A stretch of DNA of 64,000 nucleotides from NCBI GenBank assembly GCA_033675265.1, contig JAUJYZ010000355.1, positions 62,001-126,000 on the forward strand, given 5' to 3'. Each line of letters begins with the position of its first letter. The stretch's first letter is position 1. Shown here in pieces: positions 1-13,839 of the stretch. Source of the DNA: Actinostola sp. cb2023 (taxonomy: Eukaryota; Cnidaria; Anthozoa; Actiniaria; Actinostolidae). A program made the translations under genes and the position numbers. The notes beneath the pieces were generated by a model. That model saw only the letters and a program-made list of their open reading frames with translations. It was not told where the DNA came from and ran no database searches.

Positions 1-3000
1 CAAAACGCTTGATTTCAGCGTTATTTTGAACGTAAATGAGAGCAATGCGATAGCAAAACAAACGCTTGATTTCAGCGTTATTTTGAACGTAAATGAGAGC
101 AATCTGATAGCAAAATGCTTGATTTCAGCGTTATTTTGAACGGAAATGAGAGCAATCCGATAGCAAAACGCTTGATTTCAGCATTATTTTGAACGGAAAT
201 GAGAGCAATGCGATAGCAAAACGCTTGATTTCAGCGTTATTTTGAACGTAAATGAGAGCAATCTGATAGCAAAACGCTTGATTTCAGCGTTATTTTGAAC
301 GGAAATGAGAGCAATCCGATAGCAAAACGCTTGATTTCAGCGTTATTTTGAACGGAAATGAGAGCAATCCGATAGCAAAACGCTTGATTTCAGCGTTATT
401 TTGAACGGAAATGAGAGCAATGCGATAGCAAAACGCTTGATTTCAGCGTTATTTTGAACGTAAATGAGAGCAATCCGATAGCAAAACGCTTGATTTCAGA
501 GTTATTTTGAACGTAAATGAGAGCAATGCGATAGCAAAACGCTTGATTTCAGCGTTATTTTGAACGTAAATGAGAGCAATCTGATAGCAAAACGCTTGAT
601 TTCAGCGTTATTTTGAACGGAAATGAGAGCAATCCGATAGCAAAACGCTTGATTTCAGCGTTATTTTGAACGTAAATGAGAGCAATCCGATAGCAAAACG
701 CTTGATTTCAGCGTTATTTTGAACGGAAATGAGAGCAATCCGATAGCGAAACGCTTGATTTCAGCGTTATTTTTAACGTAAATGAGAGCAATCCGATAGC
801 AAAACGCTTGATTTCAGAGTTATTTTGAACGTAAATGAGAGCAATGTGATAGCAAAACGCTTGATTTCAGCATTATTTTGAACGGAAATGAGAGCAATGC
901 GATAGCAAAACGCTTGATTTCAGTGTTATTTTATTTTGAACGGAAATGAGAGCAATCCGATAGCAAAACGCTTGATTTCAGCGTTATTTTGAACGGAAAT
1001 GAGAGCAATCCGATAGCAAAACGCTTGATTTCAGCGTTATTTTTAACGTAAATGAGAGCAATCCGATAGCAAAACGCTTGATTTCAGAGTTATTTTGAAC
1101 GTAAATGAGAGCAATGCAATAGCAAAACGCTTGATTTCAGTGTTATTTTGAACGGAAATGAGAGCAATCCGATAGCAAAACGCTTGATTTCAGCGTTATT
1201 TTGAACGGAAATGAGAGCAATCCGATAGCGAAACGCTTGATTTCAGCGTTATTTTTAACGTAAATGAGAGCAATCCGATAGCAAAACGCTTGATTTCAGA
1301 GTTATTTTTATTTTGAACGTAAATGAGAGCAATGCAATAGCAAAACGCTTGATTTCAGCGTTATTTTGAACGTAAATGAGAGCAATCCGATAGCAAAACG
1401 CTTGATTTCAGCATTATTTTGAACGTAAATGAGAGCAATGCGATAGCAAAACGCTTGATTTCAGCGTTATTTTGAACGTAAATGAGAGCAATGCGATAGC
1501 AAAACGCTTGATTTCAGCGTTATTTTGAACGTAAATGAGAGCAATCCGATAGCAAAACGCTTGATTTCAGCATTATTTTGAACGTAAATGAGAGCAATCC
1601 GATAGCAAAACGCTTGATTTCAGCATTATTTTGAACGTAAATGAGAGCAATGCGATAGCAAAACGCTTGATTTCAGCGTTATTTTGAACGTAAATGAGAG
1701 CAATGCGATAGCAAAACGCTTGATTTCAGCGTTATTTTGAACGTAAAAATGAGAGCAATCTGATAGCGTAAAAAACGCTTGATTTCAGCGTTATTTTGAA
1801 CGGAAATGAGAGCAATCCGATAGCAAAACGCTTGATTTCAGCGTTATTTTGAACGTAAATGAGAGCAATCTGATAGCAAAACGCTTGATTTCAGCGTTAT
1901 TTTGAACGGAAATGAGAGCAATCCGATAGCAAAACGCTTGATTTCAGCGTTATTTTGAACGTAAATGAGAGCAATGCGATAGCAAAACAAACGCTTGATT
2001 TCAGCGTTATTTTGAACGTAAATGAGAGCAATCTGATAGCAAAATGCTTGATTTCAGCGTTATTTTGAACGGAAATGAGAGCAATCCGATAGCAAAACGC
2101 TTGATTTCAGCATTATTTTGAACGTAAATGAGAGCAATGCGATAGCAAAACGCTTGATTTCAGCGTTATTTTGAACGTAAATGAGAGCAATCTGATAGCA
2201 AAACGCTTGATTTCAGCGTTATTTTGAACGGAAATGAGAGCAATCCGATAGCAAAACGCTTGATTTCAGCGTTATTTTGAACGGAAATGAGAGCAATCCG
2301 ATAGCAAAACGCTTGATTTCAGCGTTATTTTGAACGGAAATGAGAGCAATGCGATAGCAAAACGCTTGATTTCAGCGTTATTTTGAACGTAAATGAGAGC
2401 AATCCGATAGCAAAACGCTTGATTTCAGAGTTATTTTGAACGTAAATGAGAGCAATGCGATAGCAAAACGCTTGATTTCAGCATTATTTTGAACGGAAAT
2501 GAGAGCAATCCGATAGCAAAACGCTTGATTTCAGCGTTATTTTGAACGTAAATGAGAGCAATGCGATAGCAAAACGCTTGATTTCAGCATTATTTTGAAC
2601 GTAAATGAGAGCAATGCGATAGCAAAACGCTTGATTTCAGCGTTATTTTGAACGTAAATGAGAGCAATCTGATAGCAAAACGCTTGATTTCAGCGTTATT
2701 TTGAACGGAAATGAGAGCAATCCGATAGCAAAACGCTTGATTTCAGCGTTATTTTGAACGTAAATGAGAGCAATCCGATAGCAAAACGCTTGATTTCAGC
2801 GTTATTTTGAACGGAAATGAGAGCAATCCGATAGCGAAACGCTTGATTTCAGCGTTATTTTTAACGTAAATGAGAGCAATCCGATAGCAAAACGCTTGAT
2901 TTCAGAGTTATTTTGAACGTAAATGAGAGCAATGTGATAGCAAAACGCTTGATTTCAGCATTATTTTGAACGGAAATGAGAGCAATGCGATAGCAAAACG

Positions 3001-5590
3001 CTTGATTTCAGTGTTATTTTGAACGGAAATGAGAGCAATCCGATAGCAAAACGCTTGATTTCAGCGTTATTTTGAACGGAAATGAGAGCAATCCGATAGC
3101 GAAACGCTTGATTTCAGCGTTATTTTTAACGTAAATGAGAGCAATCCGATAGCAAAACGCTTGATTTCAGAGTTATTTTGAACGTAAATGAGAGCAATGC
3201 AATAGCAAAACGCTTGATTTCAGTGTTATTTTGAACGGAAATGAGAGCAATCCGATAGCAAAACGCTTGACGCTTGATTTCAGCGTTATTTTGAACGGAA
3301 ATGAGAGCAATCCGATAGCGAAACGCTTGATTTCAGCGTTATTTTTAACGTAAATGAGAGCAATCCGATAGCAAAACGCTTGATTTCAGAGTTATTTTGA
3401 ACGTAAATGAGAGCAATGCAATAGCAAAACGCTTGATTTCAGCGTTATTTTGAACGTAAATGAGAGCAATCCGATAGCAAAACGCTTGATTTCAGCGTTA
3501 TTTTGAACGTAAATGAGAGCAATGCGATAGCAAAACGCTTGATTTCAGCGTTATTTTGAACGTAAATGAGAGCAATGCGATAGCAAAACGCTTGATTTCA
3601 GCGTTATTTTGAACGTAAATGAGAGCAATCCGATAGCAAAACGCTTGATTTCAGCATTATTTTGAACGTAAATGAGAGCAAGAGCAAAACGCTTGATTTC
3701 AGTTTTGAACGTAAAAATGAGAGCAATCCGATAGCAAAATGCTTGATTTCAGCATTATTTTGAACGTAAATGAGAGCAATGCGATAGCAAAACGCTTGAT
3801 TTCAGCGTTATTTTGAACGTAAATGAGAGCAATCTGATAGCAAAACGCTTGATTTCAGCGTTATTTTGAACGGAAATGAGAGCAATCCGATAGCAAAACG
3901 CTTGATTTCAGCGTTATTTTGAACGTAAATGAGAGCAATCTGATAGCAAAACGCTTGATTTCAGCGTTATTTTGAACGGAAATGAGAGCAATCCGATAGC
4001 AAAACGCTTGATTTCAGCGTTATTTTGAACGTAAATGAGAGCAATGCGATAGCAAAACAAACGCTTGATTTCAGCGTTATTTTGAACGTAAATGAGAGCA
4101 ATCTGATAGCAAAATGCTTGATTTCAGCGTTATTTTGAACGGAAATGAGAGCAATCCGATAGCAAAACGCTTGATTTCAGCATTATTTTGAACGTAAATG
4201 AGAGCAATGCGATAGCAAAACGCTTGATTTCAGCGTTATTTTGAACGTAAATGAGAGCAATCTGATAGCAAAACGCTTGATTTCAGCGTTATTTTGAACG
4301 GAAATGAGAGCAATCCGATAGCAAAACGCTTGATTTCAGCGTTATTTTGAACGGAAATGAGAGCAATCCGATAGCAAAACGCTTGATTTCAGCGTTATTT
4401 TGAACGGAAATGAGAGCAATCCGATAGCGAAACGCTTGATTTCAGCATTATTTTTAACGTAAATGAGAGCAATCCGATAGCAAAACGCTTGATTTCAGAG
4501 TTATTTTGAACGTAAATGAGAGCAATGTGATAGCAAAACGCTTGATTTCAGCATTATTTTGAACGGAAATGAGAGCAATGCGATAGCAAAACGCTTGATT
4601 TCAGTGTTATTTTGAACGGAAATGAGAGCAATCCGATAGCAAAACGCTTGATTTCAGCGTTATTTTGAACGGAAATGAGAGCAATCCGATAGCGAAACGC
4701 TTGATTTCAGGTTATTATTTTTAACGTAAATGAGAGCAATCCGATAGCAAAACGCTTGATTTCAGAGTTATTTTGAACGTAAATGAGAGCAATGCAATAG
4801 CAAAACGCTTGATTTCAGCGTTATTTTGAACGTAAATGAGAGCAATCCGATAGCAAAACGCTTGATTTCAGCGTTATTTTGAACGTAAATGAGAGCAATG
4901 CGATAGCAAAACGCTTGATTTCAGCGTTATTTTGAACGTAAATGAGAGCAATGCGATAGCAAAACGCTTGATTTCAGCGTTATTTTGAACGTAAATGAGA
5001 GCAATCCGATAGCAAAACGCTTGATTTCAGAGTTATTTTGAACGTAAATGAGAGCAATGCAATAGCAAAACGCTTGATTTCAGCATTATTTTGAACGTAA
5101 ATGAGAGCAATCCGATAGCAAAACGCTTGATTTCAGAGTTATTTTGAACGTAAATGAGAGCAATGCAATAGCAAAACGCTTGATTTCAGCGTTATTTTGA
5201 ACGTAAATGAGAGCAATCCGATAGCAAAACGCTTGATTTCAGCGTTAAATGAGAGCAATCCGATAGCAAAACGCTTGATTTTAGCGTTATTTTGAACGTA
5301 ACTGAGAGCAATGCGATAGCAAAACGCTTGATTTCAGCGTTATTTTGAACGTAAATGAGAGCAATCCGATAGCAAAACGCTTGATTTCAGAGTTATTTTG
5401 AACGTAAATGAGAGCAATGGAATAGCAAAACGCGTGATTTCAGCGTTATTTTGAACGTAAATGAGAGCAATCCGATAGCAAAACGCTTGATTTCAGCGTT
5501 ATTTTTAACGTAAATGAGAGCAATCCGATAGCAAAACGCTTGATTTCAGCGTTATTTTGAACGTAAATGAGAGCAATTCGATAGCAAAAC
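1..5590. repeat. 53-bp satellite array with higher-order structure
   Basis: About 105 head-to-tail copies of a 53-bp unit (CAAAACGCTTGATTTCAGCG, then TTATTTTGAACGTAAATGAG, then AGCAATCCGATAG) fill the start of the window, so the array probably continues upstream. Variant positions recur: GTAAATG or GGAAATG, CAGCG, CAGAG, CAGCA or CAGTG, CCGATAG, GCGATAG or CTGATAG. A rare variant, CAAAACAAACGC followed by AAAATGC, recurs at about 54, 1983 and 4053, giving a higher-order period of about 1.93 to 2.07 kb. Most units contain the inverted repeat AACGCT-7nt-AGCGTT. The array ends at about 5590 in unique AT-rich DNA. No coding potential was seen. Confidence 0.97.
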
Positions 5591-5993
5591 GCGAACGTTC
5601 GCTCAACCTATATAAAAACATGATGCACACAGTTTAGACTTCCTATAATTTTTTTTATTGATATGAATCTTTCATTTGAACCAATATTCAACAATAAATT
5701 TATTGTAAAGTCATACTATATACATGATTCATAAAACTAATATTGATGATCTGATCAATTATATCAAAATTGATTAAAACATGCAGATTGCGTCTAGCAA
5801 TTCTTATAGATAAATGGGGTCATTTTCACTTATTCTGAGTTGTCAAGAGTAAACTCAATAAACCTTAACTGTAACTATCATAAATATGCCATATCATAAA
5901 TTAATTTCGACATTTTTTTCAATAATATCTGGCAATACAATAATAATATAAATATAATGATAGAAGTACAGAAATATCAAAACTAAAACCTAA
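5591..5993. other. AT-rich sequence, no gene seen
   Basis: AT-rich unique-looking DNA between the satellite and the first gene. I see no ORF, clear repeat or RNA gene here. Confidence 0.6.
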
Positions 5994-6260
5994 TTAAACT
6001 ATTGGAGAAACAGAAACAGAATTTATATTACTTGTGTTATTGGCACTTTGAGGTGTTGATGTCACCACTGGCATCCTTGTTGCCCAACTCACTGGATCCA
6101 TGGGGAGTGGTCTTGAAGAGGCTTCTGGGTGCCTTGTCCTTTGCAGGATGGTGCCCCTTGTTCTGCTGGGCAAACTCTGGTAGTAGGAAAAGTCCAGGTC
6201 TTTCCTAATCTTTGTCAGCATGGACCTTTCCCATGGCAGCACTTTCGTCGTAGGACTGGG

Positions 6261-6303
<43 letters not shown>

Positions 6304-8355
6304 GATTTTACTTACATCTCGTACACGTCCTAGCCTTCTGCACGAGGTAGCATGTTTGGCACTAGTACCACTTCTCTTTCTTTTGGCTGCATCACATACA
6401 GATTTAAAATATGTTGCTGCTGCCCCTTGAATAAAAAATACAATCAAAAGAAAAATATTAGTTAGCTTTTAGCATGATAAAATACTCCAGCTTTTGATTA
6501 TTAAGATGCTGCTGTATATCTTGACAATAATAAATATTGAATGCATGTATTCAGCCCCAATTCAGAGAATAACCAGTGCAATTGAAATGCTGTACTGCAT
6601 GTACTCTAAAAAACATACAGTGCAAAATTACTTGGTTTGGATTGCTTAATTATATTGAGGAGGGCTTTATCCTTAATGATTGAGGTCTGTATCACTGGCA
6701 GACGATTGGTCAATAATGCTATAAGTTCACTTATGTTAAAACTAAGCTATATATGAACTAACAATTAACAAACAGACATATCGTTAATGTGTTGACACTC
6801 AGGACAGATTATCTTATAAGTAATTAGTAATAATAACAGTGATTATTAATAATAACATAATTAATAATTTATTTTGTTCTTGTTCTTTTTGGCATTTGTG
6901 AATAAAATGTAACTAAATTGAGGCTAAATCAAATTTAGATAAAAGTCTAGTGCTCACTGTGAATTGGCAACGACTATAGCAAAGCAAACTTGCAGTACAA
7001 TCAGCAACTTACCCTTAAGTTGTGCAGGTGACCATGGACAATTCTCAGCACCTTCTCACACTTTGGACTGCACTTATCACCTTGGATATCCGTTCTTGAT
7101 TGTATAATATGAATAATAATATTCTCACTATGTGCCTTTTTCAAGGAGGCGATGTGTCAATAAGAGTACAGACAATGCAAAAACCATCTGCAATGTGTTT
7201 TTTACAAAAGCACCAGGGGGAGGGGCATACAGCTCAATGCGACGTACCGTGGCCAACCAATTAAATTAAAAACTCTTTCAATTATATACATGACAACACT
7301 ACCGGTACATGAGTTAGATATAATTAAAATGGAAAGTTGGACATGTAGTGCTGAAAGTAACCCATATAAACGTTCTGAGCCATGAGCCCTAGAAACTGGA
7401 AATGGGCTCCAAATGGAGAAAGAGAAGAAAAAATATCTAACCCCTGGTCAGACATTTTCTTTTCATATAGATGTAATAAGGAGGATAATAATAATAGATA
7501 AAGTAAAAATAATAGTACTCAAAGAGTAATAACTACCTTTCTTTGACATTGAGGCCTATCTTCTTTGTATCAGCATCTTTCAGTGTCCTACACCATTTTC
7601 TAAAATCACCCTGAATAAAGAAAGACAAGTTGTTTATGATGTACAGTGCTTAGTGTCTCTAAAAACTAACATAAGAATGACAAGATGTAGAGAAGGTGAG
7701 AGCTATTTTGCAAGAATTAGATTCTGTGTGAAGTATAAACCTCTACCCAGTCAGAATAAATTATAACTCTTTTCCCGCCAAAAGTAAGAGCCCTTGAAAA
7801 CATCTGTGGGGGCACCCGGATAGCAAACGATCAACATACAACGACAAACAACGAGATGATTTTATACTAAAACTGTGATCGCGTAGTGTTTAAATTGGAC
7901 ATCAGTGCTATTTGAGTTGGGTGATTTTCGTTTATGAACTAAGATTGCTATCTTCAGGTTGTGCAAAGCAGCGAGTATCAGTATTAAAACTTTCCTAAAC
8001 TTTAGGCTAAAGTCGACTGTTTATCACGCCTTGGGTCACACTCACAACAATGAAATACAATACAATACAACGTCGAGTTTAGTACTAGTAGACAGCAAAA
8101 AGATCATTCCATCGAGCATGATTACTTCTATTAAAACCGATTATAAATGTTTAGTGAGCTTAAGCTTACCCTGCAAAGTTGAGGAACGGCGATCTTCTTC
8201 GGTTGCCTCTTTCCCCTTGAAGAAGATGCGAGCGAGTTTTCCACTTTGTCTTCAAGCCGTTTGAAGGAAAGTTGTTGTTCTGCTCTAAGTGCAGCATTTT
8301 CTTCAATAACTCTTTTTAGTAATGTGGCACAGTCGTTTTCTGGTTTCTCGACCAT
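5994..8355 (-). CDS. Spliced gene of unknown function with N-terminal coiled coil (probably transposon-borne)
   Basis: Exon 1 (8355 to 8170) starts at an ATG and encodes 62 residues: acidic start, a helix rich in E, K, L and R (about residues 10-45, coiled-coil-like), then a basic RGKRQPKK stretch. The donor GTAAGC is clear. Exon 2 (7610 to 7537) joins in frame and has acceptor TTCAG and donor GTAGTT. Coding-looking segments at about 6429-6315 (donor GTAAGT) and 6252-5994 follow, but the join between exon 2 and the 6.4-kb segment is not in phase by my reading, so an exon may be missed or the gene is damaged. The last segment ends at a stop at 5994. The gene is divergent from the transposon gene starting at 8623, only 267 bp away, so both may belong to one element. 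I do not recognise the family. Confidence 0.45.
6263..6301. repeat. Homopolymer run of 39 G
   Basis: Uninterrupted G tract on the plus strand, C on the transcribed minus strand. It lies immediately upstream of the inferred acceptor (GGCCCAG) of the minus-strand gene, where it would act as a pure-C pyrimidine tract. The length may be uncertain in any assembly. Confidence 0.85.
6448..7536. other. Intron-like AT-rich DNA
   Basis: Between coding-looking segments of the minus-strand gene. No long ORF or diagnostic repeat seen; the motif AATAAGAGTACAGACAATG near 7160 nearly recurs at about 45577, suggesting a dispersed repeat fragment. Confidence 0.4.
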
Positions 8356-9330
8356 CAGAGAAGTTCCACGATCAAAGATACTAGTTAAAATTTGCTGTAA
8401 AATCCAAGACACATGAAAGACACACGCTACTTCGATAGGATTCCTTCGATCACATGGAAGCTGTGACAAGCGATCGCGAAGTCACGACACTCCTCCTGCA
8501 TGGGAGCGAGGCTAGCAATATGATTGGACAAAAAACAGTTTTGTCAAGTCCCGCGGGGCATGAGTGTCCACGTGCTGTCCACTTGAGTTGCAAGAACATC
8601 AGCGTCGTTGAGTGCAGAATTATGTCGTCTATTGGGATCAAGAAAAGACGCAAACAAACGTTTTTTTGCCACCACTGTGATCAAGAACTATCAAGGGTTT
8701 GTTATTGGAAGCATCGCAGATCGTATTACAATGCCGAAACCCAAACTTGGGCCAAAAAGAAAACAACTACAGACACGCAATGCCGAACCAAAATCCAAAA
8801 GCGAGCTCCAAGTGATTGCACAGAAATATGGTCCGAAAGTAGTTCTTCCGAAGAGGATGTTTGTGAAGAAGGTATATTTTTTGCATAATACGTTGTCTGA
8901 CAAGACATTAGGTTGTTACATGTGCTGTATGAAGTCTCTGGTATCAAGTTACATGTATCATTATTATTAACACAGGGTACCCAACACAGTAGACATTGTA
9001 GTTGTAGATAAAATTTTAATTTGCCTGTGTCCATACTATTAGGTCACCAGGACACGTCCAACACCACCATGGATACCCTAAGTGTTGACCATGATCACCC
9101 TACTCTGGATGAAAATACGGCTGATATTGAGCAGGTAAATTGATGGTTTTACAACTACTGTATATATCTAGTACCATTAATAAGTAAGAGTTATTTACTG
9201 AGCACTGATACATTAAGCTATATACAGCCCAAGGGCCATATATGTAGTTTAATGCCGATGTGCGAGGTAACTAACAAACTCAGTTCTCAATTCACAAGGT
9301 TTCTGCACCATTGCTCATTCAATAGCCCAT

Positions 9331-9339
9331 TATAAATTC
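9331..9339. repeat. Left 9-bp target-site duplication of the MULE
   Basis: TATAAATTC directly abuts the left terminal repeat and is repeated exactly at 16842-16850. Nine base pairs is the usual MULE value. Confidence 0.92.
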
Positions 9340-9737
9340 GGCATGTGATAAAACCCGGAACGCCGGAACGAAACCACCGGAACGAAACCACCGGAACCAC
9401 CGGAACAACCGGAACGAGAATCGGAACCACCGGAACAAGAAATCGGAACGACCGGAACGACCGGAACAACCTATCTAGACGATCGGAACCACTTAAAAAC
9501 CATTAAAAAAATAAACTAAATAAATATATTGATTAGTAAAACTAATTCAGTTTATTCATTTTCTTTATTTCTTCATTTCTTTGTTTTTTCCTTATTGATA
9601 ATGATCGAAACGAAAAATACAGCTTCCCGTACCGTCCGTACGGTTGGGACCAACCTCAGATTTCAACAGATTTCGATCTGCGAACACGTGATATGCGTTT
9701 CCTGCGCTTCGTCCTCTTTCTTTACAGATCACGCATC
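9340..9737. repeat. Left terminal inverted repeat of the MULE
   Basis: Reverse complement of about 16431-16841 with scattered differences. It starts with tandem GAACGACCGGAAC-like units, then an AT-rich stretch, then a GC-rich core containing CCGTACCGTCCGTACGG. Confidence 0.9.
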
Positions 9738-10724
9738 AATCAATCAATCATTGAAAATAATAATCAGCATGGAAGACTATTTTTCACTACAACAGCACTC
9801 CATATTATTGTTCTTTTTTACTGTATTTCCGTAATCATATTTATTTTCATCTGATAAATAATCATTTTGCAAAGTAATTTATCATTATTACAACTCTATT
9901 TTGTATCAATCTAAAGTAATGATCTTTATAGAATGTTTGGTTGTTTTGTTCTTGGTGAAGAAAGTCTTTACAATACAAGGATGTTCCGCATTGCTACGAT
10001 GGCCAGCACTTTTAAAAGTATTTTCGGTCTTGTCAGAAGATGCACGTCGAATGTACGTCTAAAGAATCAGTTCAATCTATAGCTAATAAATTAAGATATA
10101 ATCATAATTCTAATAATCACATTTGCTCAGAAATTTGAACTACAACGACAGTATTTTGAATTTCAGTATAAATGTATTCTACTCTTTTACAATGAGTAAA
10201 CCGAACAGCAACACAAATGAAATAATATAAATCAAGAGACCTTAAAGGACAGAGAGGGACTCTTCCAGTATTGGCTTTGGGATATCAGTGTTTTTAGAGT
10301 GCTGTAACTCTTCGGAAACTCCGTTTCAGGGTCGTACGTCTAAGTCAATAAAACTTCCAATTCATCCTTTTATTTCAAGCACTAATTCTTGGTAGCAAAT
10401 TAGCAAACAATTTAAGTGGTAAATATTTTCAAAATTTTCAGAAACATGCAAGAAAAATGTTGAAAGGTTCCCAAGTGTCGGGTGCATGAAAAGTTTTGGA
10501 TTATTTCATGAGCGTGCGCAATTTGACGAGATCTATCTTCAGGCCACTTTTGAACACTGGGTGTGCGTTAGCGTGTTTGCTAAGAGGGACGCAAATTTAA
10601 AGTAACTCCCGAGGGAAACCGATATCAAGGATAGCGCGAGAGTCCCTCTCTGTCCATCATGTTCTTTTGTAAAATTATAATGTAAAGACTATGTTAAAGC
10701 TTAATGCAAAAACAGATTGGCTGT
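9738..10724. other. Non-coding left part of the MULE
   Basis: Between the left terminal repeat and the transposase stop codon. AT-rich, no supported ORF. Two similar phrases about serial small cuts (AGAGAGGGACTCT near 10251 and GAGAGTCCCTCTCTGTCC near 10631) are inverted copies, so a foldback element of about 400 bp (10240-10660) may be inserted here. Confidence 0.45.
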
Positions 10725-13700
10725 CTATTCAAAGAAATTGAACTCCTGGTCAAGCCACGCCCAGTGGGCAGCATCTAGGCTCGGCTTTAAGGCCTCTGGA
10801 ACCTGCAGCATTTTTGAATTGAAATCTTTGTGTTTTCTCTTAACACACGCTTTATAGAGGTGGTAATGGCAATTTTGCTGATCATTAGTGACCTTTCTTG
10901 TACCATCTGGCGCCGGATATACTCTATATTCTTTGTGCACTAAACAATAATTGTGTGGGGGGTTAGGAACAAATGGAGGAACTCGTATTTGATTTCCGCA
11001 GCCATAACACATTCGCACTTGGGTGCCAGTAAGCTGTTTGAGGCTGAATTTCTCTTCGTTGTTACTTGTTTCAGGTGTTCCTTTAGACAATGACAATAGG
11101 GCAGCTGCGGCAAAAGACTCGGATGAACTTGCTGTAGGTGAATTGAATACACTGGCTGTTGCGGTAGTTGTCCTGGTCTGTGTCCTGGTCTGTGTCCTGG
11201 TCTGTGTTCTGGTCTGTGTACCTGGTCTGCCGGATCGTTCACTGATGGTCATCAGCGGCGGCCTGCTGCTATTGGCTTTTCCTTTTCTCTTAGTTTTTTT
11301 TTTTTTACCAGCACACGTGGATAGGTTATTGGCAATCAGCTCGTGTGGATCAGGCAAGTTCTTCCTTTTCCTCACAATAGCCAGGAATTGCTGCAAGCAC
11401 AAGTCGTGCTCTGCTACAGCGACAGAGTGATCACAAATCATCGCGGATTTGTATTTGGGACAAGAACATTTCATCGTGTAGCCATTCACGGTAACGTTAC
11501 ATGGGAGGTTACCCAGCCCATTAAACACCATCTTTTGAGAACCGGTTGTGTCCCACGGGACAGATAAGACGCCTTGGTCCTGTCGCAGAATTTTGCTGGC
11601 GGAGCTCCACATTTGCTTCAGGTTAACAAGGGATAAAGTTGTTATCCCAGATTCCTCACAGGTAACACTTAGTTTCAATGCATTTTCTTCCTCTGCACTT
11701 GCTGCCTTCTGCGCATCCTCGAAACGGCCAAGCTTGTCTAAGGGGCTGTTGAAACATCGCTTAAGATGCGCCTCCCTCTGAGCAGGGGTCATCTTGAGCC
11801 ACTTGTCGCACCTCACCTCAAGGTGGTGAAACTGCGGGGAGAGTCGGAACTCACCCATCTGGTGCACAGCTTTCTTGAACTCCCTTTCCTGTTGTTCCAC
11901 CGTTTCCTGGAGGGAAAGGCAAAACTCTGACCAGACCATCTTGTGTGCTGCATCCCCTTTAAGACTCGATTGCAGCACTCAGCAACGTTCTGAGTGTAGA
12001 ATTCAGGTGGACAGCCTAGTCCTGCAATTTGCCTGATGGGAGAGATGACATTCTCCTGCATTACTTGGCTCAAATGCGTCTTGAACCATGAATGAAACTT
12101 TGGCTCACCAATATGTTGCTCTTCCTCCAATTCGTTCCATTCCTTCTGCGTCATCTCTAACATGTCGTCGAAATCGTCTGCGCTACTGGCATCAGCGAGC
12201 CCCTTCTCCCGTACTTGGCCATTTCTTCTTCCAAAAATGGAACTCAAAATGGATCTCCTGGCGTCATTTGAAAAGGACAGGTCACGCAGCTTACTCTCGA
12301 TGTTGTCTGCTAAATGTATTTTGCATCGTAGATGGATTGCATCTGGGAGCTCACATGCACATGCATTCTGGATATTAACCTCGCCATCAGTCCCGTAAGG
12401 CTGCAGAGACTCGAAACCTTTGCAATGTGCTTTTAGCTGCTTGGTTAAATAATGGTAATCCTCAAACTCCTTTGCATTGTTGTATGGAGGATGGAGGGTC
12501 CAATCACAGCAGGGTGCTTTCCGTTTTTGTTAACAAACATCTTGTTTGCGAAGGACGTTAGGGTGACGTAAAAAGGGTCACAGTTGAAGGTTGCGTCAAC
12601 ACTAAGTACTGAGCTGAACTTTTGGGAAAGACAGATCCTGGAAAGCTCTTCAAGCTGGAAATGAGTGGCTTGAAATGACCTTGGTTGTGTACGTTGCGAT
12701 GTACTCGATTTTCCAAAACGAAAGTCTCTAACAAATGTCCCAGTATTTAGCAATTCAAGAACATCATAGAAGTCATGGCGCTTTGCTGTCTGGCCCACCT
12801 TTTGCAAATTGTACGCCTGCTTTCTGTTTCTTGGAACATCTGCTGCAGAAGTACAACCAATGCTTCCTCCACCTTCTTCAAAACATTCATCTACAGCCTT
12901 CTTATAGGATTTGGTCTTGCACTTCTCTTTCAGTGCTTGTAGAACCGGACGAGAGGTTCTCATATAAGGCTCTGTATCTCGTCCTTTTGCGTTTCCGTGC
13001 TTTGACATCTTGATTGGAACTTCGATGCCACCTTCAAAGAAATATTGGACAACGGCTAGTGGTAGCATGGTTCCATCATGGTCGTGCACCGTGGCAATGA
13101 CCTTCCTAAACTCCGGAGTATGAGAATGATTGAAGTAGTTTCTGTAAAGAGTGTAGACATCATCAGGGTCGTCTCTGTTCTTCGGATGATATTGCTTGAC
13201 ACTTAGAACACCCAATTGCTCGGATAGCTCAACACTGTACTTGCGTCGAGGTTTCGAATGCCCACTCCAGCTACCGTTATCATCGCCAAAGCATAAAATA
13301 TCATTGCAGCCAATCGCTTCTATATCGACAACGTAAGCTGCGTGCTGACGTATTCCTCGAGGAACTTTACGACTGACATCTGACTTGGCCACTTGCTTGC
13401 CAACAATGATGTTAAGTAGTCGTTCTGCGGAATACCCTCTTACTGGCCTTTCGAAGACTGGATAGTTCTCTTTGCCAACACTGTTATCTTGTACTTCTGC
13501 CTTATATGATGCGGAGGTAGCCATGCATGCAGTATTATCCTTAATTTCATCGTCATCACAGGTTTTTATGTTGGTTGGAAGATCTCCTCCAGTGTTATGT
13601 GAGACCAGAGAAGGAGTGGCTTGCTTATCACTATCGTCGCTGTCATCATCAGATAAGATAACATAGACAGGTATGGAACTTTTATTGGTATTCTGAAAAG

Positions 13701-13839
13701 AAACGTTACATATAAATAAATAATTAATAAATAAATCTTAGATAATTAGTTTTTATAGATATTCAGATTTATAATTAGGACCACAATGTAAACTACTGGT
13801 TTTCCAGTAATTTGTGTCTATCCATTAAAGTCATTGTTA

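Noticed and set aside
1..5590. Regular direct repeats that might be taken for a CRISPR array
   Set aside because: Units abut with no unique spacers and differ by point variants; the genome is eukaryotic. It is a satellite.
9287..9469. VPVVPVVSFRWFRS repeat ORF
   Set aside because: Translation of the CGGAAC-type repeats of the MULE terminal repeat.
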